The notes: a model not told the origin generated them from the sequence alone. 19,264 nucleotides of DNA from Porticoccaceae bacterium UBA2002 (GCA_002334915.1 DDCQ01000076.1:23626-42889); one strand, 5' to 3'. Shown: positions 7,158 to 15,286, numbered from the stretch's first letter. Translations and numbers: made by a program.

Positions 7158-8806
7158 TGCTCAATATCGTCAAGCGCCCGTCACAGCGAACCTATGACTA
7201 CATAATTATAGGATCAGGCTCCGCAGGCAGTGTGCTTGCCGCTCGTCTGTCAGAGGACAGTTCTAAAAGCGTGCTTTTAGTTGAAGCTGGGCCTAGCGAC
7301 AGAAATACATTTATTCAAATGCCCGCTGGCCTGGGTATTCCACTGATGAAGGATCGCTATAACTGGAAATTCTTCTCTGAAGAAGCGTCCGGCTCTGAAA
7401 AAGAGATATATACCCCCCGCGGTAAGGTTCTTGGGGGCTCCTCATCGATTAACGGCATGAATTGGGTACGCGGCAATTCAGTTGACTATGACGATTGGGC
7501 CCAATCAGGCCTTACTAATTGGTCTTACGCCCATTGCCTGCCCTATTTTAAGCGCAGTGAAAACTATGCACAGGGTGATCCCGCTTACCGGGGAATCGGT
7601 GGGCCGACTAATATTGTTAAGGGCGAGGCGACCAACCCCCTTTTCAAGCTGTTTCTTGATGCTGCCAATGAATATGGCTTAACACTAAACCCTGACCACA
7701 ATGGTGAAACGCAAATCGGGGCCCATGCAACCCAAAGGAATGTTGCTAACGGCAAAAGACATAGCGCATCGCAAGCTTATTTATATGACCAGCCAGCTAA
7801 GGCGCAGCTAGATATCTTGTTGGAGACAAGCTGCACGTCGATTGAGTTTTCAGGACAGGATGCTGTTGGGGTACATTTAAGTCGCAGGGGCAAAGTATTT
7901 ACTGTTGAGGTGGGGTCAGAACTGATCCTGTCTGCAGGTGCCATCCAGACTCCGCAACTGTTAATGCTATCCGGTATCGGTGATGGCGATTCACTTAAGG
8001 CCTGCGACATTAATGTAAAGCAACATATGCCGGGGGTTGGTAGCAACCTACAGGATCACCCCGCATGGTGTTTCGAGTACGGTGCCACAGACCCTCGCGA
8101 TTCCTTAGCCTCTAAACTGGGTTATTTGGGACGCCTTAAAATCGGTGCTGAATGGCTGTTCAGAAAACAGGGACTAGGTATCTCCAATCACTTTGAGGTA
8201 GGTGCTTTTTTGTCGCTACTTGGCACGGGAACGGGCGCCGATGCACAGATGGAATGTATCGCCATGAGAGGTGATTTTGCGCCTGAAGGAATAAAAATTG
8301 AACCCGGTTACCAGTGCTTTACCAGCCTGCAGCGCCCTACCAGTCGCGGAAAGCTCTGTATAACCAGTGCCGACCCTGCTATAGACCCTAAATTTCAATT
8401 TAATTATTTGACCACTGACCATGACAAGAAGCTAGCGATAGCGGCCATTAAAGCAACCCAACAAATATTTCAGCAATCTGCATGGCGGGGCCGCCTCACC
8501 TCAGAATTATCCGGTGTTGATAATCTTAAGTCTGACAGTGATATTATAAAATGGGCCTTTGCTAATGTAGAGTCGAATTATCACCCCTGCGGTACCTGTA
8601 GTATGGGAGTTGATGACAAGGCTGTTACAGATGGTGAAGGTCGGGCCCATGGATTTAACAACTTACGCATTGTGGATGCATCAATAATCCCTTCCATTCC
8701 AGCAGGTAATCTAAATGCGATCACAATAATGATTGCCGAAAAAATTGCTGACAGTATTCTCGGAGTGCCCTCCCTGAAGCCAGAATATCCGTCGATCAAC
8801 TTATAA
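7157..8806 (+). CDS. GMC-family FAD-dependent alcohol dehydrogenase (choline-dehydrogenase-like)
   Basis: A glucose-methanol-choline oxidoreductase of 549 residues, the standard bacterial length. It oxidises a primary or secondary alcohol to an aldehyde or ketone using FAD. The ADP-binding motif GSGSAG is at 19-24 and Glu43 in LVEAG binds the ribose. The first GMC signature (GKVLGGSSSINGM) lies around 89-101 and the second (GAIQTPQLLMLSGIG) around 262-276. The C-terminal active site has NYHPCGTCSMG with the catalytic His about 476 and GNLNA with Asn about 520, all intact. No signal peptide or membrane segment is seen. The start at ATG 7157 overlaps the stop of the leader ORF and lacks its own ribosome-binding site. 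The MFS transporter follows 29 bases later, so these form one unit. GMC enzymes accept choline, polyethylene glycol, terpenoid and aliphatic alcohols, so the substrate remains open. Confidence 0.94.
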   Translation: MLNIVKRPSQRTYDYIIIGSGSAGSVLAARLSEDSSKSVLLVEAGPSDRNTFIQMPAGLGIPLMKDRYNWKFFSEEASGSEKEIYTPRGKVLGGSSSINGMNWVRGNSVDYDDWAQSGLTNWSYAHCLPYFKRSENYAQGDPAYRGIGGPTNIVKGEATNPLFKLFLDAANEYGLTLNPDHNGETQIGAHATQRNVANGKRHSASQAYLYDQPAKAQLDILLETSCTSIEFSGQDAVGVHLSRRGKVFTVEVGSELILSAGAIQTPQLLMLSGIGDGDSLKACDINVKQHMPGVGSNLQDHPAWCFEYGATDPRDSLASKLGYLGRLKIGAEWLFRKQGLGISNHFEVGAFLSLLGTGTGADAQMECIAMRGDFAPEGIKIEPGYQCFTSLQRPTSRGKLCITSADPAIDPKFQFNYLTTDHDKKLAIAAIKATQQIFQQSAWRGRLTSELSGVDNLKSDSDIIKWAFANVESNYHPCGTCSMGVDDKAVTDGEGRAHGFNNLRIVDASIIPSIPAGNLNAITIMIAEKIADSILGVPSLKPEYPSINL

Positions 8807-8835
8807 TAATAAGCATAAAAGCTAGGGAGTAAACT

Positions 8836-10077
8836 TTGCCAAGCCTTTCTAAATCAGAGCGTGAGAATCAGAAAACATCACCCAATAACAGTAATATTTT
8901 TGACAGTTCCACAGCGATCTTTGCAGCCATTGTTCTTGGGTTCGCTGGAACTGGGGTTGCAATGGGTATGCCACTGCTGGTCGGCTCAATGGCAAGTTCT
9001 CTGGGCTTTAACGATCAACAACTGGGGTATCTGGCGTCATCTGATATGACGGGGCTGTTTGTCGGCTCAGTCTCTGCCTCATTGGTAGTGGCTAAAATAA
9101 ATCGCCGTCTACTCGCAGCGGCTGGTCTATTTTTGGTCATACTGGGCAACTATTTATCTATTCAAAGTCCAGATGTTGCCCCCTTGATGCTGTGTCGTTT
9201 TTGTGCGGGAATAGGTGCAGGACTCTGTTATGCAACATGCACCGCCAGCCTTGCAGGAAGTCATAACTCGGCACGCACATTCAGTATTCTTCTTTTTATA
9301 CTAGTGGTAATGAATGCCTTTATTTTTTACATCTTTCCGATTATTGATGCCAAATGGGGCGTCATTGGGCTGTTTGGTTTTTACTTGCTCCAAGCTATTC
9401 CAATTCTACTCGTACTGCCCCTGCTTCCTCAGTATTGCATCGGAGAAACCGATGAAGGCGCATTGAATACTGAGGCCAATAGCTCTGAGGTTCACCCACA
9501 GATACCAAAGATGCTGCCTCGCCTGTGTTTAGCTGCTGTTTTTAGCTTCTATTTGTTGGTCGGTGCTTACTGGGCGTTTATCGAACGCGCGGGTGCCGCA
9601 GCCAACATTAGCCCTGAATTTATCTCAACTACTTTAACTTGGGCGCAAATATTCAGTCTCACTGCTGCCGTTATAGCGGTATGGCTTGCAAGACGTTTTG
9701 GACAGTCAAAACCCTTACTCTTTGCGCTAATAATCATGGTTGTTACCATGCTGGCACTCGCGCTTAGGATCGACACCATCACATTTGTCTTTAGTATATT
9801 TTCCTTTAGTTTTTTCTGGATATTTATTGACGTTTTCCAGCTGGGAACCCTATCTAATATTGATCATTCTGGTCGTTATGCAGCATTGGTTCCTGCCTTC
9901 CAGGGAGCGGCGCAAGCGGTGGCACCCGCAGCCGCAGGATTGCTACTATCCTTCCAGCTTGGCTATAGCTCCGTCATGCTTATGTGCGCAGCGACGGCAG
10001 CGGTTGCTCTTTATATATACCATTATGTCTATCGAGGACTAAAGCAGATTGCACCTGATGTGGCAGATGGGGACTAA
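8836..10077 (+). CDS. MFS transporter
   Basis: A 413-residue major facilitator superfamily protein of the inner membrane with about 12 hydrophobic helices, beginning at residue 25 or so after a polar N-terminal tail. The first half has the helix 2-3 loop region (ASLVVAKINRRLL near 75-87) and a glycine-rich helix 4 (CRFCAGIGAGLCYA). A hydrophilic loop (about 200-225) separates the two halves. The start is TTG 8836, supported by an AGGGAG site six bases upstream. It lies 29 bases after the GMC dehydrogenase gene, so it probably imports the substrate or exports a product of that enzyme. Its stop codon overlaps that of the convergent second TetR by four bases. The subfamily and cargo cannot be assigned by reading. 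Confidence 0.9.
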   Translation: MPSLSKSERENQKTSPNNSNIFDSSTAIFAAIVLGFAGTGVAMGMPLLVGSMASSLGFNDQQLGYLASSDMTGLFVGSVSASLVVAKINRRLLAAAGLFLVILGNYLSIQSPDVAPLMLCRFCAGIGAGLCYATCTASLAGSHNSARTFSILLFILVVMNAFIFYIFPIIDAKWGVIGLFGFYLLQAIPILLVLPLLPQYCIGETDEGALNTEANSSEVHPQIPKMLPRLCLAAVFSFYLLVGAYWAFIERAGAAANISPEFISTTLTWAQIFSLTAAVIAVWLARRFGQSKPLLFALIIMVVTMLALALRIDTITFVFSIFSFSFFWIFIDVFQLGTLSNIDHSGRYAALVPAFQGAAQAVAPAAAGLLLSFQLGYSSVMLMCAATAAVALYIYHYVYRGLKQIAPDVADGD

Positions 10078-10709
10078 GTATGGCAAGCTGGCGGATTCTC
10101 GCCCAGCCCTAATGATATGATAGAAGCGGTCTGCCTTTTCAATGCGTCTTTTAATTCCTGGATAGACATCGGCTCGTCAGAAATAAAATCAGTAAACATC
10201 TGATTGACGTTGTTCCAAATAATTTCACCCAGTGATTGGGAGTCCCATTCGGTGATAAAAACCTGCTCATCTTTAAGAGCATGCATCACGCGAATAAGCT
10301 GCGCCTTTAATTTTCTATCAACATTGTGGTATTCCTGAGAGAATTTCTTGTGTGAGGATGCCGTTGAGGCAGCAAGTGCTTGCCGCCAACAGGACTTATT
10401 CATAAACTCCATTGGATGATCCACATACAGCTCAATTAGCTTATAAATAATGTCGACATCATTCCTTTGACGCTGGGCAATGATCGTCTCGCCAATCTGC
10501 TCAACACCTTCCCCTTCGTCTATTAATACTGCCAGGAGAAGCCCTATCTTATTATCAAAATTATTATAAATGGTGGCGGGTGAGACGTTAGACCTCTCCG
10601 CGACCATTTCTATTGCCGTAAGGTCATAGCCTATTGACGAAAAAAATCGGGCCGCGTTTGCTACTATCCGCTTTTGTCGGCTGACCTTGTTAGTTTCTCT
10701 GAGACTCAT
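10074..10709 (-). CDS. TetR/AcrR-family transcriptional regulator (paralogue 2)
   Basis: A 211-residue TetR-type regulator, colinear with paralogue 1 (6446-7063) and about 70% identical by eye. The helix-turn-helix segment (RSNVSPATIYNNFDNK) and the C-domain block EFMNKSCWRQALAAS are the same, while the region around residues 73-90, the 125-150 stretch and the C-terminal tail (six or so residues longer) diverge. The near-identical recognition helix implies the same or very similar DNA targets. The differing C-domain positions allow a different inducer. ATG 10709 has a weak GAG site. It is convergent with the MFS gene and shares four bases with it (TAG on minus inside CTAA). It likely arose by local duplication of the first regulator or by merging of two related loci. 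Confidence 0.93.
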   Translation of the reverse strand: MSLRETNKVSRQKRIVANAARFFSSIGYDLTAIEMVAERSNVSPATIYNNFDNKIGLLLAVLIDEGEGVEQIGETIIAQRQRNDVDIIYKLIELYVDHPMEFMNKSCWRQALAASTASSHKKFSQEYHNVDRKLKAQLIRVMHALKDEQVFITEWDSQSLGEIIWNNVNQMFTDFISDEPMSIQELKDALKRQTASIISLGLGENPPACHT

Positions 10710-10762
10710 AAGACTCGTTTATTGATTGAATTGCTTAATAGACCTGCTGTGGCCACTGCAAA

Positions 10763-10803
10763 AACCTGAATGATCGCCGCCCACGCGCCAAAATGTTCAG
10801 GTT
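10763..10803. promoter_or_regulatory. Inverted repeat in the TetR 2/symporter gap; intergenic region 10710-11129
   Basis: AACCTGAA (10763-10770) and TTCAGGTT (10796-10803) are perfect 8-base arms separated by 25 bases, 54-94 bases upstream of the second TetR start. They could be two half-sites of a regulator or a long-loop hairpin. The 420-base gap 10710-11129 has no credible gene. A weak leftward promoter for TetR 2 is possible (TTGACT at 10849-10844, 19 bases, TAAAAT at 10824-10819), but the spacing is poor and the leader would be long. Confidence 0.3.
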
Positions 10804-11022
10804 CTCAAGAAAGCGCCTATTTTAACCTCAGATGTTCGGACTAAGTCAAGAATCCTCTATTTTTCCTGATAAACTTCTCATCTAATGGCTTTTATGGGCC
10901 TGATCGACCAAATAGGCTAGCTCCTAAAGCGATATCTGCAACTAGGTATTCTTAATTAGAGACAGACTGATACTTGCCTTTAACTACTCAGGTCAATCTC
11001 AGGAATGACAATAGAATCCGAC

Positions 11023-11039
11023 CCCAGCCTGATGCTGGG
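11023..11039. other. Short perfect hairpin upstream of the symporter gene
   Basis: CCCAGC (11023-11028), loop CTGAT, GCTGGG (11034-11039): a GC-rich 6-bp stem about 90 bases before the symporter start. No T-run follows on either strand, so it is not a standard terminator. It may be an operator palindrome or a leader-RNA structure. Confidence 0.3.
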
Positions 11040-11129
11040 AAGTAGCCAAATAAAACCCTATGGTGTTACAGTCTGGCGGATCTCTGCTAGCTAATTACAA
11101 CTCACTAACAATAAAAACAGGAGTCTCCC

Positions 11130-12560
11130 TTGAGCGAGCAAGCCATTCAACTAGCGGTATTTTGTTTTGTACTGGGTGCTATTGCACTGATCACCTATAT
11201 CAAATGCACAGGTGAAAACCGACATTCAGCCGACTCCAATAAAGAATACTTTCTCGCCGGTGGTGGCCTTACTTGGGTTTTTGTCGCAGGCTCCATCACA
11301 TTGACCAATCTGAGTACAGACCAGCTGGTAGGCATGAATGGCAATCAGATGTTGCTGTTGGCACTCTGGGAGCTGGCCGGCTTTGTGGGCCTGATTGTAT
11401 TGGCCAAGGTGTTTCTGCCGGTGTACTACCGCAATAACTGTACCACCACCACTGAGCTTCTGGAGCGGCGCTACGATAGCAAACATGTGCGTGCGCTGGT
11501 CTCCACCATGTTTCTATTTATTAACCTGTTTGTCTTCCAGCCTGCAGTAATCTATACCGGCGCGCTATTTATGATTTCCATGACCGGCATTGATGCAGAT
11601 CTACTGACCATTGCCATTGCTTTTGCACTTGTAGGTGCGGCTTATTCCGTTCTTGGTGGCCTGCGTGCGGTAGCTGTATCCGATACCTATGGTGGCGTAC
11701 TGGTGTTGCTGATGGGGCTATTAATTGTGGTGCTATCCCTTATGGCTATCGACTTTGACTTTAGCGGTATTCCCGCCGAGCGACTAACATTGATTGGCGA
11801 CAGTGCCTCGCCAGTACCCTGGCACACATTACTAACCGGTATGTTCCTGATTCAAATTTTCTACTGGAGCACCAACCAGACCATTACCCAGCGAGCTATG
11901 GCTGCGCCCACGGTAAAAGAGGCGCAAAAAGGCGTCTATGCGGCTGCCTTTATTCGTGTGATCTTTATCCCCTCCATGGTGGTTATACCTGGCATTGTGG
12001 CCTTTAAACTTTACGGTGATATTGGCGATCAGGCCTACGGCCGTATTGTTGGCGATCTGCTGCCAAGCTGGTTATCAGGTGTGTTTGCTGCGGCCATTGC
12101 GGCGGCTGTGTTAAGTTCGTTTAACAGTATGGTCAACAGTTCTGCGGCCATGTATGTGTGCGACCTGCACGAGCGCTATATTGATGAAAAACCCAATGTA
12201 AAACGGCTCAGTGGCATAGCTACCAGCATCTTTGTACTAATTGCCGTGGCTATGGTGCCTGTCTATGCCCAGTCCGATAGCATTATTAATCTGCTTCAAG
12301 AACTCTGGGGTCTGATTAGTATGCCAATTCTGGCCTGTTTTGCTGTGGGTCTGCTATTTAAGAATGTGGACTACAGAGCGGCGATCGCCGCAGTGATTGC
12401 TGGTGTGCTGATGTATGCCTGCTTTATCTGGCTGTGGATGCCACTGCACTATATCCATATGATGTTCTTCACCTTCTTTATCTGTGTCGGGCTGGCGCTA
12501 ACAATTAACCGACTTGTACTGGGTAATAAAGCCGAGTTTATTGGCCTACAGGCTATCTAG
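11130..12560 (+). CDS. Sodium/sugar symporter (SSS/SLC5 family, SglT-like)
   Basis: A 476-residue sodium:solute symporter of the inner membrane with about 12-14 hydrophobic segments starting at residue 8. Family marks are visible: the helix-1 region ITLTNLSTDQLVGMNG (about 56-71), comparable to the sodium/substrate site of SglT, and FYWSTNQTITQRAMAA (about 245-260), which corresponds to the SLC5 motif around WxxTNQxxxQRxLAA. A sugar or sugar-like substrate is therefore more likely than proline or pantothenate. The start is TTG 11130 with AGGAG at 11119-11123, six bases upstream. The gene is convergent with the GH36 alpha-galactosidase and overlaps its stop by four bases. Together they suggest uptake of an alpha-galactoside such as melibiose or raffinose-type sugars (inference). 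Its own regulator is not in view. Confidence 0.92.
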   Translation: MSEQAIQLAVFCFVLGAIALITYIKCTGENRHSADSNKEYFLAGGGLTWVFVAGSITLTNLSTDQLVGMNGNQMLLLALWELAGFVGLIVLAKVFLPVYYRNNCTTTTELLERRYDSKHVRALVSTMFLFINLFVFQPAVIYTGALFMISMTGIDADLLTIAIAFALVGAAYSVLGGLRAVAVSDTYGGVLVLLMGLLIVVLSLMAIDFDFSGIPAERLTLIGDSASPVPWHTLLTGMFLIQIFYWSTNQTITQRAMAAPTVKEAQKGVYAAAFIRVIFIPSMVVIPGIVAFKLYGDIGDQAYGRIVGDLLPSWLSGVFAAAIAAAVLSSFNSMVNSSAAMYVCDLHERYIDEKPNVKRLSGIATSIFVLIAVAMVPVYAQSDSIINLLQELWGLISMPILACFAVGLLFKNVDYRAAIAAVIAGVLMYACFIWLWMPLHYIHMMFFTFFICVGLALTINRLVLGNKAEFIGLQAI

Positions 12561-14689
12561 CTCTGCTGGAGGTGGAAAATTAATAATGTTTCGGGCTGCA
12601 TAATAGGTAACTGCAGCCCGGCATTTATTAGCCCATCGCCGCTGATTACCGAGCCATTAATAATATCCAGAATAGAGGCAGATGAACTGCTGGGTTGCAG
12701 GGGCCAAATAATATTCACTGTATACAGCCTATTTGCATCTAGCCCGCGAAAGTGCAGGCGGCCGGTAGTGGTATTAGGAGAGCTGGCCAGCAGTGCGTAG
12801 GAAAATAATGCCTCTTGCCTGTCGGCGGCAACTATCCCAAAACTATTCTCAAACTGCTGTGTGTCAAGACGCACCAGATCACCCGTATGGATTAACTGCC
12901 GATGCTGCTTATGCAGGGCCACCGCCGCAGTTAATTCGGCTTTTTCATCAGCATCCATCTCCAGCAGATTGGCTTCAATGCCCATATCACCAAACATTGC
13001 CACTCCGGCTCTGGTGGCCATACTGATGCTGCGTCCGGTGATATGGCAATCTTTAGGGCCTACATGGGCACCCATTAACTCCGCCGGGAAAAACATCGAG
13101 AAACCTTTTTGTATGGCCAGCCGATCCAGGGCATCATTGCTATCCGAGGTCCATATACGGTCGGTATAAGTCAGAATACCAAAGTCTGCACGGCCACCAC
13201 CAGAGGAGCAACTTTCAATCTCTACCAGAGGATGGGCTTTGCGAATGCGGGCCAACAGATCGTAGAGGGCCAGAGTTTGATAATGAGTCACTGCCCTCCC
13301 CTGGGCATTGCCAGGCTGATTGATCACCCGGTTCATATCCCATTTTAAATAGCCGATTGGGTACTGGGACAATAGCCTATCAATGCAATCAAACAGATAG
13401 CTCTGGACCTCAGTTCTGGTTAGATCCAGTACCAGCTGATTTCTTGCCAGGATAAGAGGCGCAGGCTCGGCACTCAGCACCCAGTCCGGATGATCTCGAT
13501 ATAAATCGCTATCCGGGTTAACCATTTCCGGCTCGATCCAGAGCCCAAACTCCATTCCCCTAGCCTTTACATGATCAATTAATGGGCCCAGACCATCAGG
13601 AAAAATATCCTGATCCACAAACCAGTCCCCCAACCCGGCCCGGTCAGACTTGCGGTTTTTAAACCAGCCATCATCCAGTACAAAGCGTTCCGTCCCCACC
13701 TCAGCCGCACAGTCAGCCAGGGCCTGTAAACGCTGTAATGACAGATCAAAATACATCGCCTCCCAGGTATTAAAGTGCACAGACTTGGATTTGCCAGCCA
13801 TACGGGCATCGGTTAACTGGGAGCGAATATAGCGATGGAAACAACCTGAGAGCGCAGATAATCCTCTTTCAGTACTGGCGCCATAGAGTATCGGCGAGCG
13901 ATAGGATTCACCTGGTTCAAGACTAAGCTCGCCCGGGAAAAACAACTCTCCCAGCTGGGCATAGGCAAGGCCGACAAACTGCTCTTCAACACGAATACGG
14001 TGGTTGCCACTCCAACCCAGATGCAAGCCATAGGCATGGCCAGCATTCTCGGTGCAATACTCTGTATGAATAATTACGCCGGGAAATGAATCATGGGAGG
14101 TTCGCCCAGAGCGATTTTCTCGCACATAGCTGCCCATAAACCGGTCTACTGAATGGCGCTGAAATTCATTGGCCCAGCGACCCTGAAAACCCAGAATTTT
14201 GTTGTGGTCCATGGGCAATGGAATACTGGGTGCATTGCACTGTTCTACCCACAGATTGCTATCGCCGAGATTACACAGCTCGGTACTGGCGACCAGCATA
14301 TCGCTATCAATATCCAGACCTATACTATGAGTAATTCTGATCTGAGTACCAGCACAGACAGAGACAACGGTGAGATCATTATTATGGCCTTGAATAACAG
14401 ATTCAACCTGTGCGCTCACCGCCCACTGTAACCCCTGGCGATGAACCTGGATACCGGGATTACCCTGAAAACCCGCACCCAATTCCGGTGACAGGGAGAT
14501 AGGCGCTTGCTCTGGTGGGCAGGCAGGTGCCTCCTGCTGCGTTGCCAGCAGCGCTAACATGTCTGGGCTGGTGCCCTCCCCCAGACGGGCACCCCAATAG
14601 AGAATTGCAGGCGCAGTACCACGGCAGTCCAGCACTAAACTGCTAAGGCGGCTATGGACTGTATAGAATGGCTGAATAGCTTTGGGCAT
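12557..14689 (-). CDS. Alpha-galactosidase, glycoside hydrolase family 36
   Basis: A retaining alpha-galactosidase of about 710 residues, the size of tetrameric bacterial GH36 enzymes. An N-terminal beta-supersandwich domain (about 1-285) is followed by a (beta/alpha)8 barrel (about 300-620) with FNTWEAMYFD, FVLDDGWF and GLWIEPEMVN. The catalytic nucleophile is Asp about 451 in YLKWDMNR and the acid/base Asp about 516 in WTSDSND. ESCSSGGGR carries conserved substrate contacts. A C-terminal beta domain closes the protein. There is no signal peptide, so it hydrolyses imported alpha-galactosides (melibiose, raffinose family) in the cytoplasm. The frame also has a TTG at 14695, but ATG 14689 has AGAAG seven bases upstream and is the better start. 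Convergent with the symporter (4-base stop overlap) and divergent from the thioesterase gene. Confidence 0.95.
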   Translation of the reverse strand: MPKAIQPFYTVHSRLSSLVLDCRGTAPAILYWGARLGEGTSPDMLALLATQQEAPACPPEQAPISLSPELGAGFQGNPGIQVHRQGLQWAVSAQVESVIQGHNNDLTVVSVCAGTQIRITHSIGLDIDSDMLVASTELCNLGDSNLWVEQCNAPSIPLPMDHNKILGFQGRWANEFQRHSVDRFMGSYVRENRSGRTSHDSFPGVIIHTEYCTENAGHAYGLHLGWSGNHRIRVEEQFVGLAYAQLGELFFPGELSLEPGESYRSPILYGASTERGLSALSGCFHRYIRSQLTDARMAGKSKSVHFNTWEAMYFDLSLQRLQALADCAAEVGTERFVLDDGWFKNRKSDRAGLGDWFVDQDIFPDGLGPLIDHVKARGMEFGLWIEPEMVNPDSDLYRDHPDWVLSAEPAPLILARNQLVLDLTRTEVQSYLFDCIDRLLSQYPIGYLKWDMNRVINQPGNAQGRAVTHYQTLALYDLLARIRKAHPLVEIESCSSGGGRADFGILTYTDRIWTSDSNDALDRLAIQKGFSMFFPAELMGAHVGPKDCHITGRSISMATRAGVAMFGDMGIEANLLEMDADEKAELTAAVALHKQHRQLIHTGDLVRLDTQQFENSFGIVAADRQEALFSYALLASSPNTTTGRLHFRGLDANRLYTVNIIWPLQPSSSSASILDIINGSVISGDGLINAGLQLPIMQPETLLIFHLQQS

Positions 14690-14720
14690 AGGCAATCTTC
14701 TTATTATTATGCTTGGCTGA

Positions 14721-14733
14721 GCATTAATAATGC
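14721..14733. promoter_or_regulatory. Perfect palindrome upstream of the alpha-galactosidase gene
   Basis: GCATTA-A-TAATGC is a perfect 13-base palindrome 32-44 bases upstream of the galactosidase ATG. It lies in the 142-base divergent gap shared with the thioesterase gene (14690-14831) and is followed by a GCCCC/GGGGC inverted pair (14732-14736 and 14750-14754). The position suits an operator for a sugar-responsive repressor, but no regulator gene is adjacent. Confidence 0.3.
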
Positions 14734-14831
14734 CCCAAATACCGCGACTGGGGCCAGCTAATTTTTATCGATCAAATGCCGCCAAAATCACGCATAATGT
14801 GAACAATGATTAAATAACAGGAGTTTTTATT

Positions 14832-15278
14832 TTGGGTGCCAACATCAATAGCCAACTGCCTTTTAGCGAAATTGTAAAAGTAAGATACAGCGACCTGGAT
14901 GCTCAGGGGCATCTGTATTTCGCCAAGTATTTAATCTTCGGCGATGAGGTTCTGGGCGCCTATATGGAGCAATTGGGACTTAGTATCATGGATCCACTGA
15001 GTGCACCCAGTCTTATATTTACCGTCAATATTCACTGCGACTATCACAATGAGATTGCAGGAAACTCTGAGATTGCAGTCTATGTGGGCTATGGGCGCCT
15101 TGGGAATTCCAGCGCCGATGCGGTATTTGAATTATACAATAATGCCAGTGGCACTCTGTTAGCCAGTGGCGGTTTAACTCAGGTATTTGTGGATCCTAAA
15201 ACCCGGCAGTCAATGCCAATACCAGAGTTTTATCGGGCCAATGTTATTGCCCAGCAGCAGAGTCTGGAGACTAGTTGA
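14832..15278 (+). CDS. Hotdog-fold thioesterase (4HBT/YbgC-like)
   Basis: A 148-residue single-domain acyl-CoA thioesterase of the 4-hydroxybenzoyl-CoA thioesterase/YbgC type. The signature VRYSDLDAQGHLYFAKYL lies at about 17-34; Asp about 23 aligns with the catalytic Asp of 4HBT (DPAG motif), and the following Gly-His is typical of the family. The rest forms the expected beta-sheet with FTVNIHCDYHNEI and TRQSMPIPEFYR near the C-terminus. It starts at TTG 14832 with AGGAG at 14819-14823, eight bases upstream, the same AACAGGAG context as the symporter gene. It is divergent from the galactosidase and stands alone in its orientation, so no pathway can be assigned. The acyl group is unknown. Confidence 0.86.
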   Translation: MGANINSQLPFSEIVKVRYSDLDAQGHLYFAKYLIFGDEVLGAYMEQLGLSIMDPLSAPSLIFTVNIHCDYHNEIAGNSEIAVYVGYGRLGNSSADAVFELYNNASGTLLASGGLTQVFVDPKTRQSMPIPEFYRANVIAQQQSLETS

Positions 15279-15286
15279 AATTATTA

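Noticed and set aside
10819..10849. Third copy of the shared 20-bp box upstream of TetR 2 (AGTCAA at 10844)
   Set aside because: Only the AGTCAA core matches; the rest differs and the associated promoter spacing of 19 bases is poor.
11023..11039. Riboswitch or attenuator before the symporter
   Set aside because: Only one short hairpin is visible, with no conserved aptamer-like arrangement and no T-run or anti-terminator.
12793..13348. Overlapping plus-strand reading frames inside the GH36 gene
   Set aside because: They are antisense to the conserved barrel domain, low in complexity and without family features.
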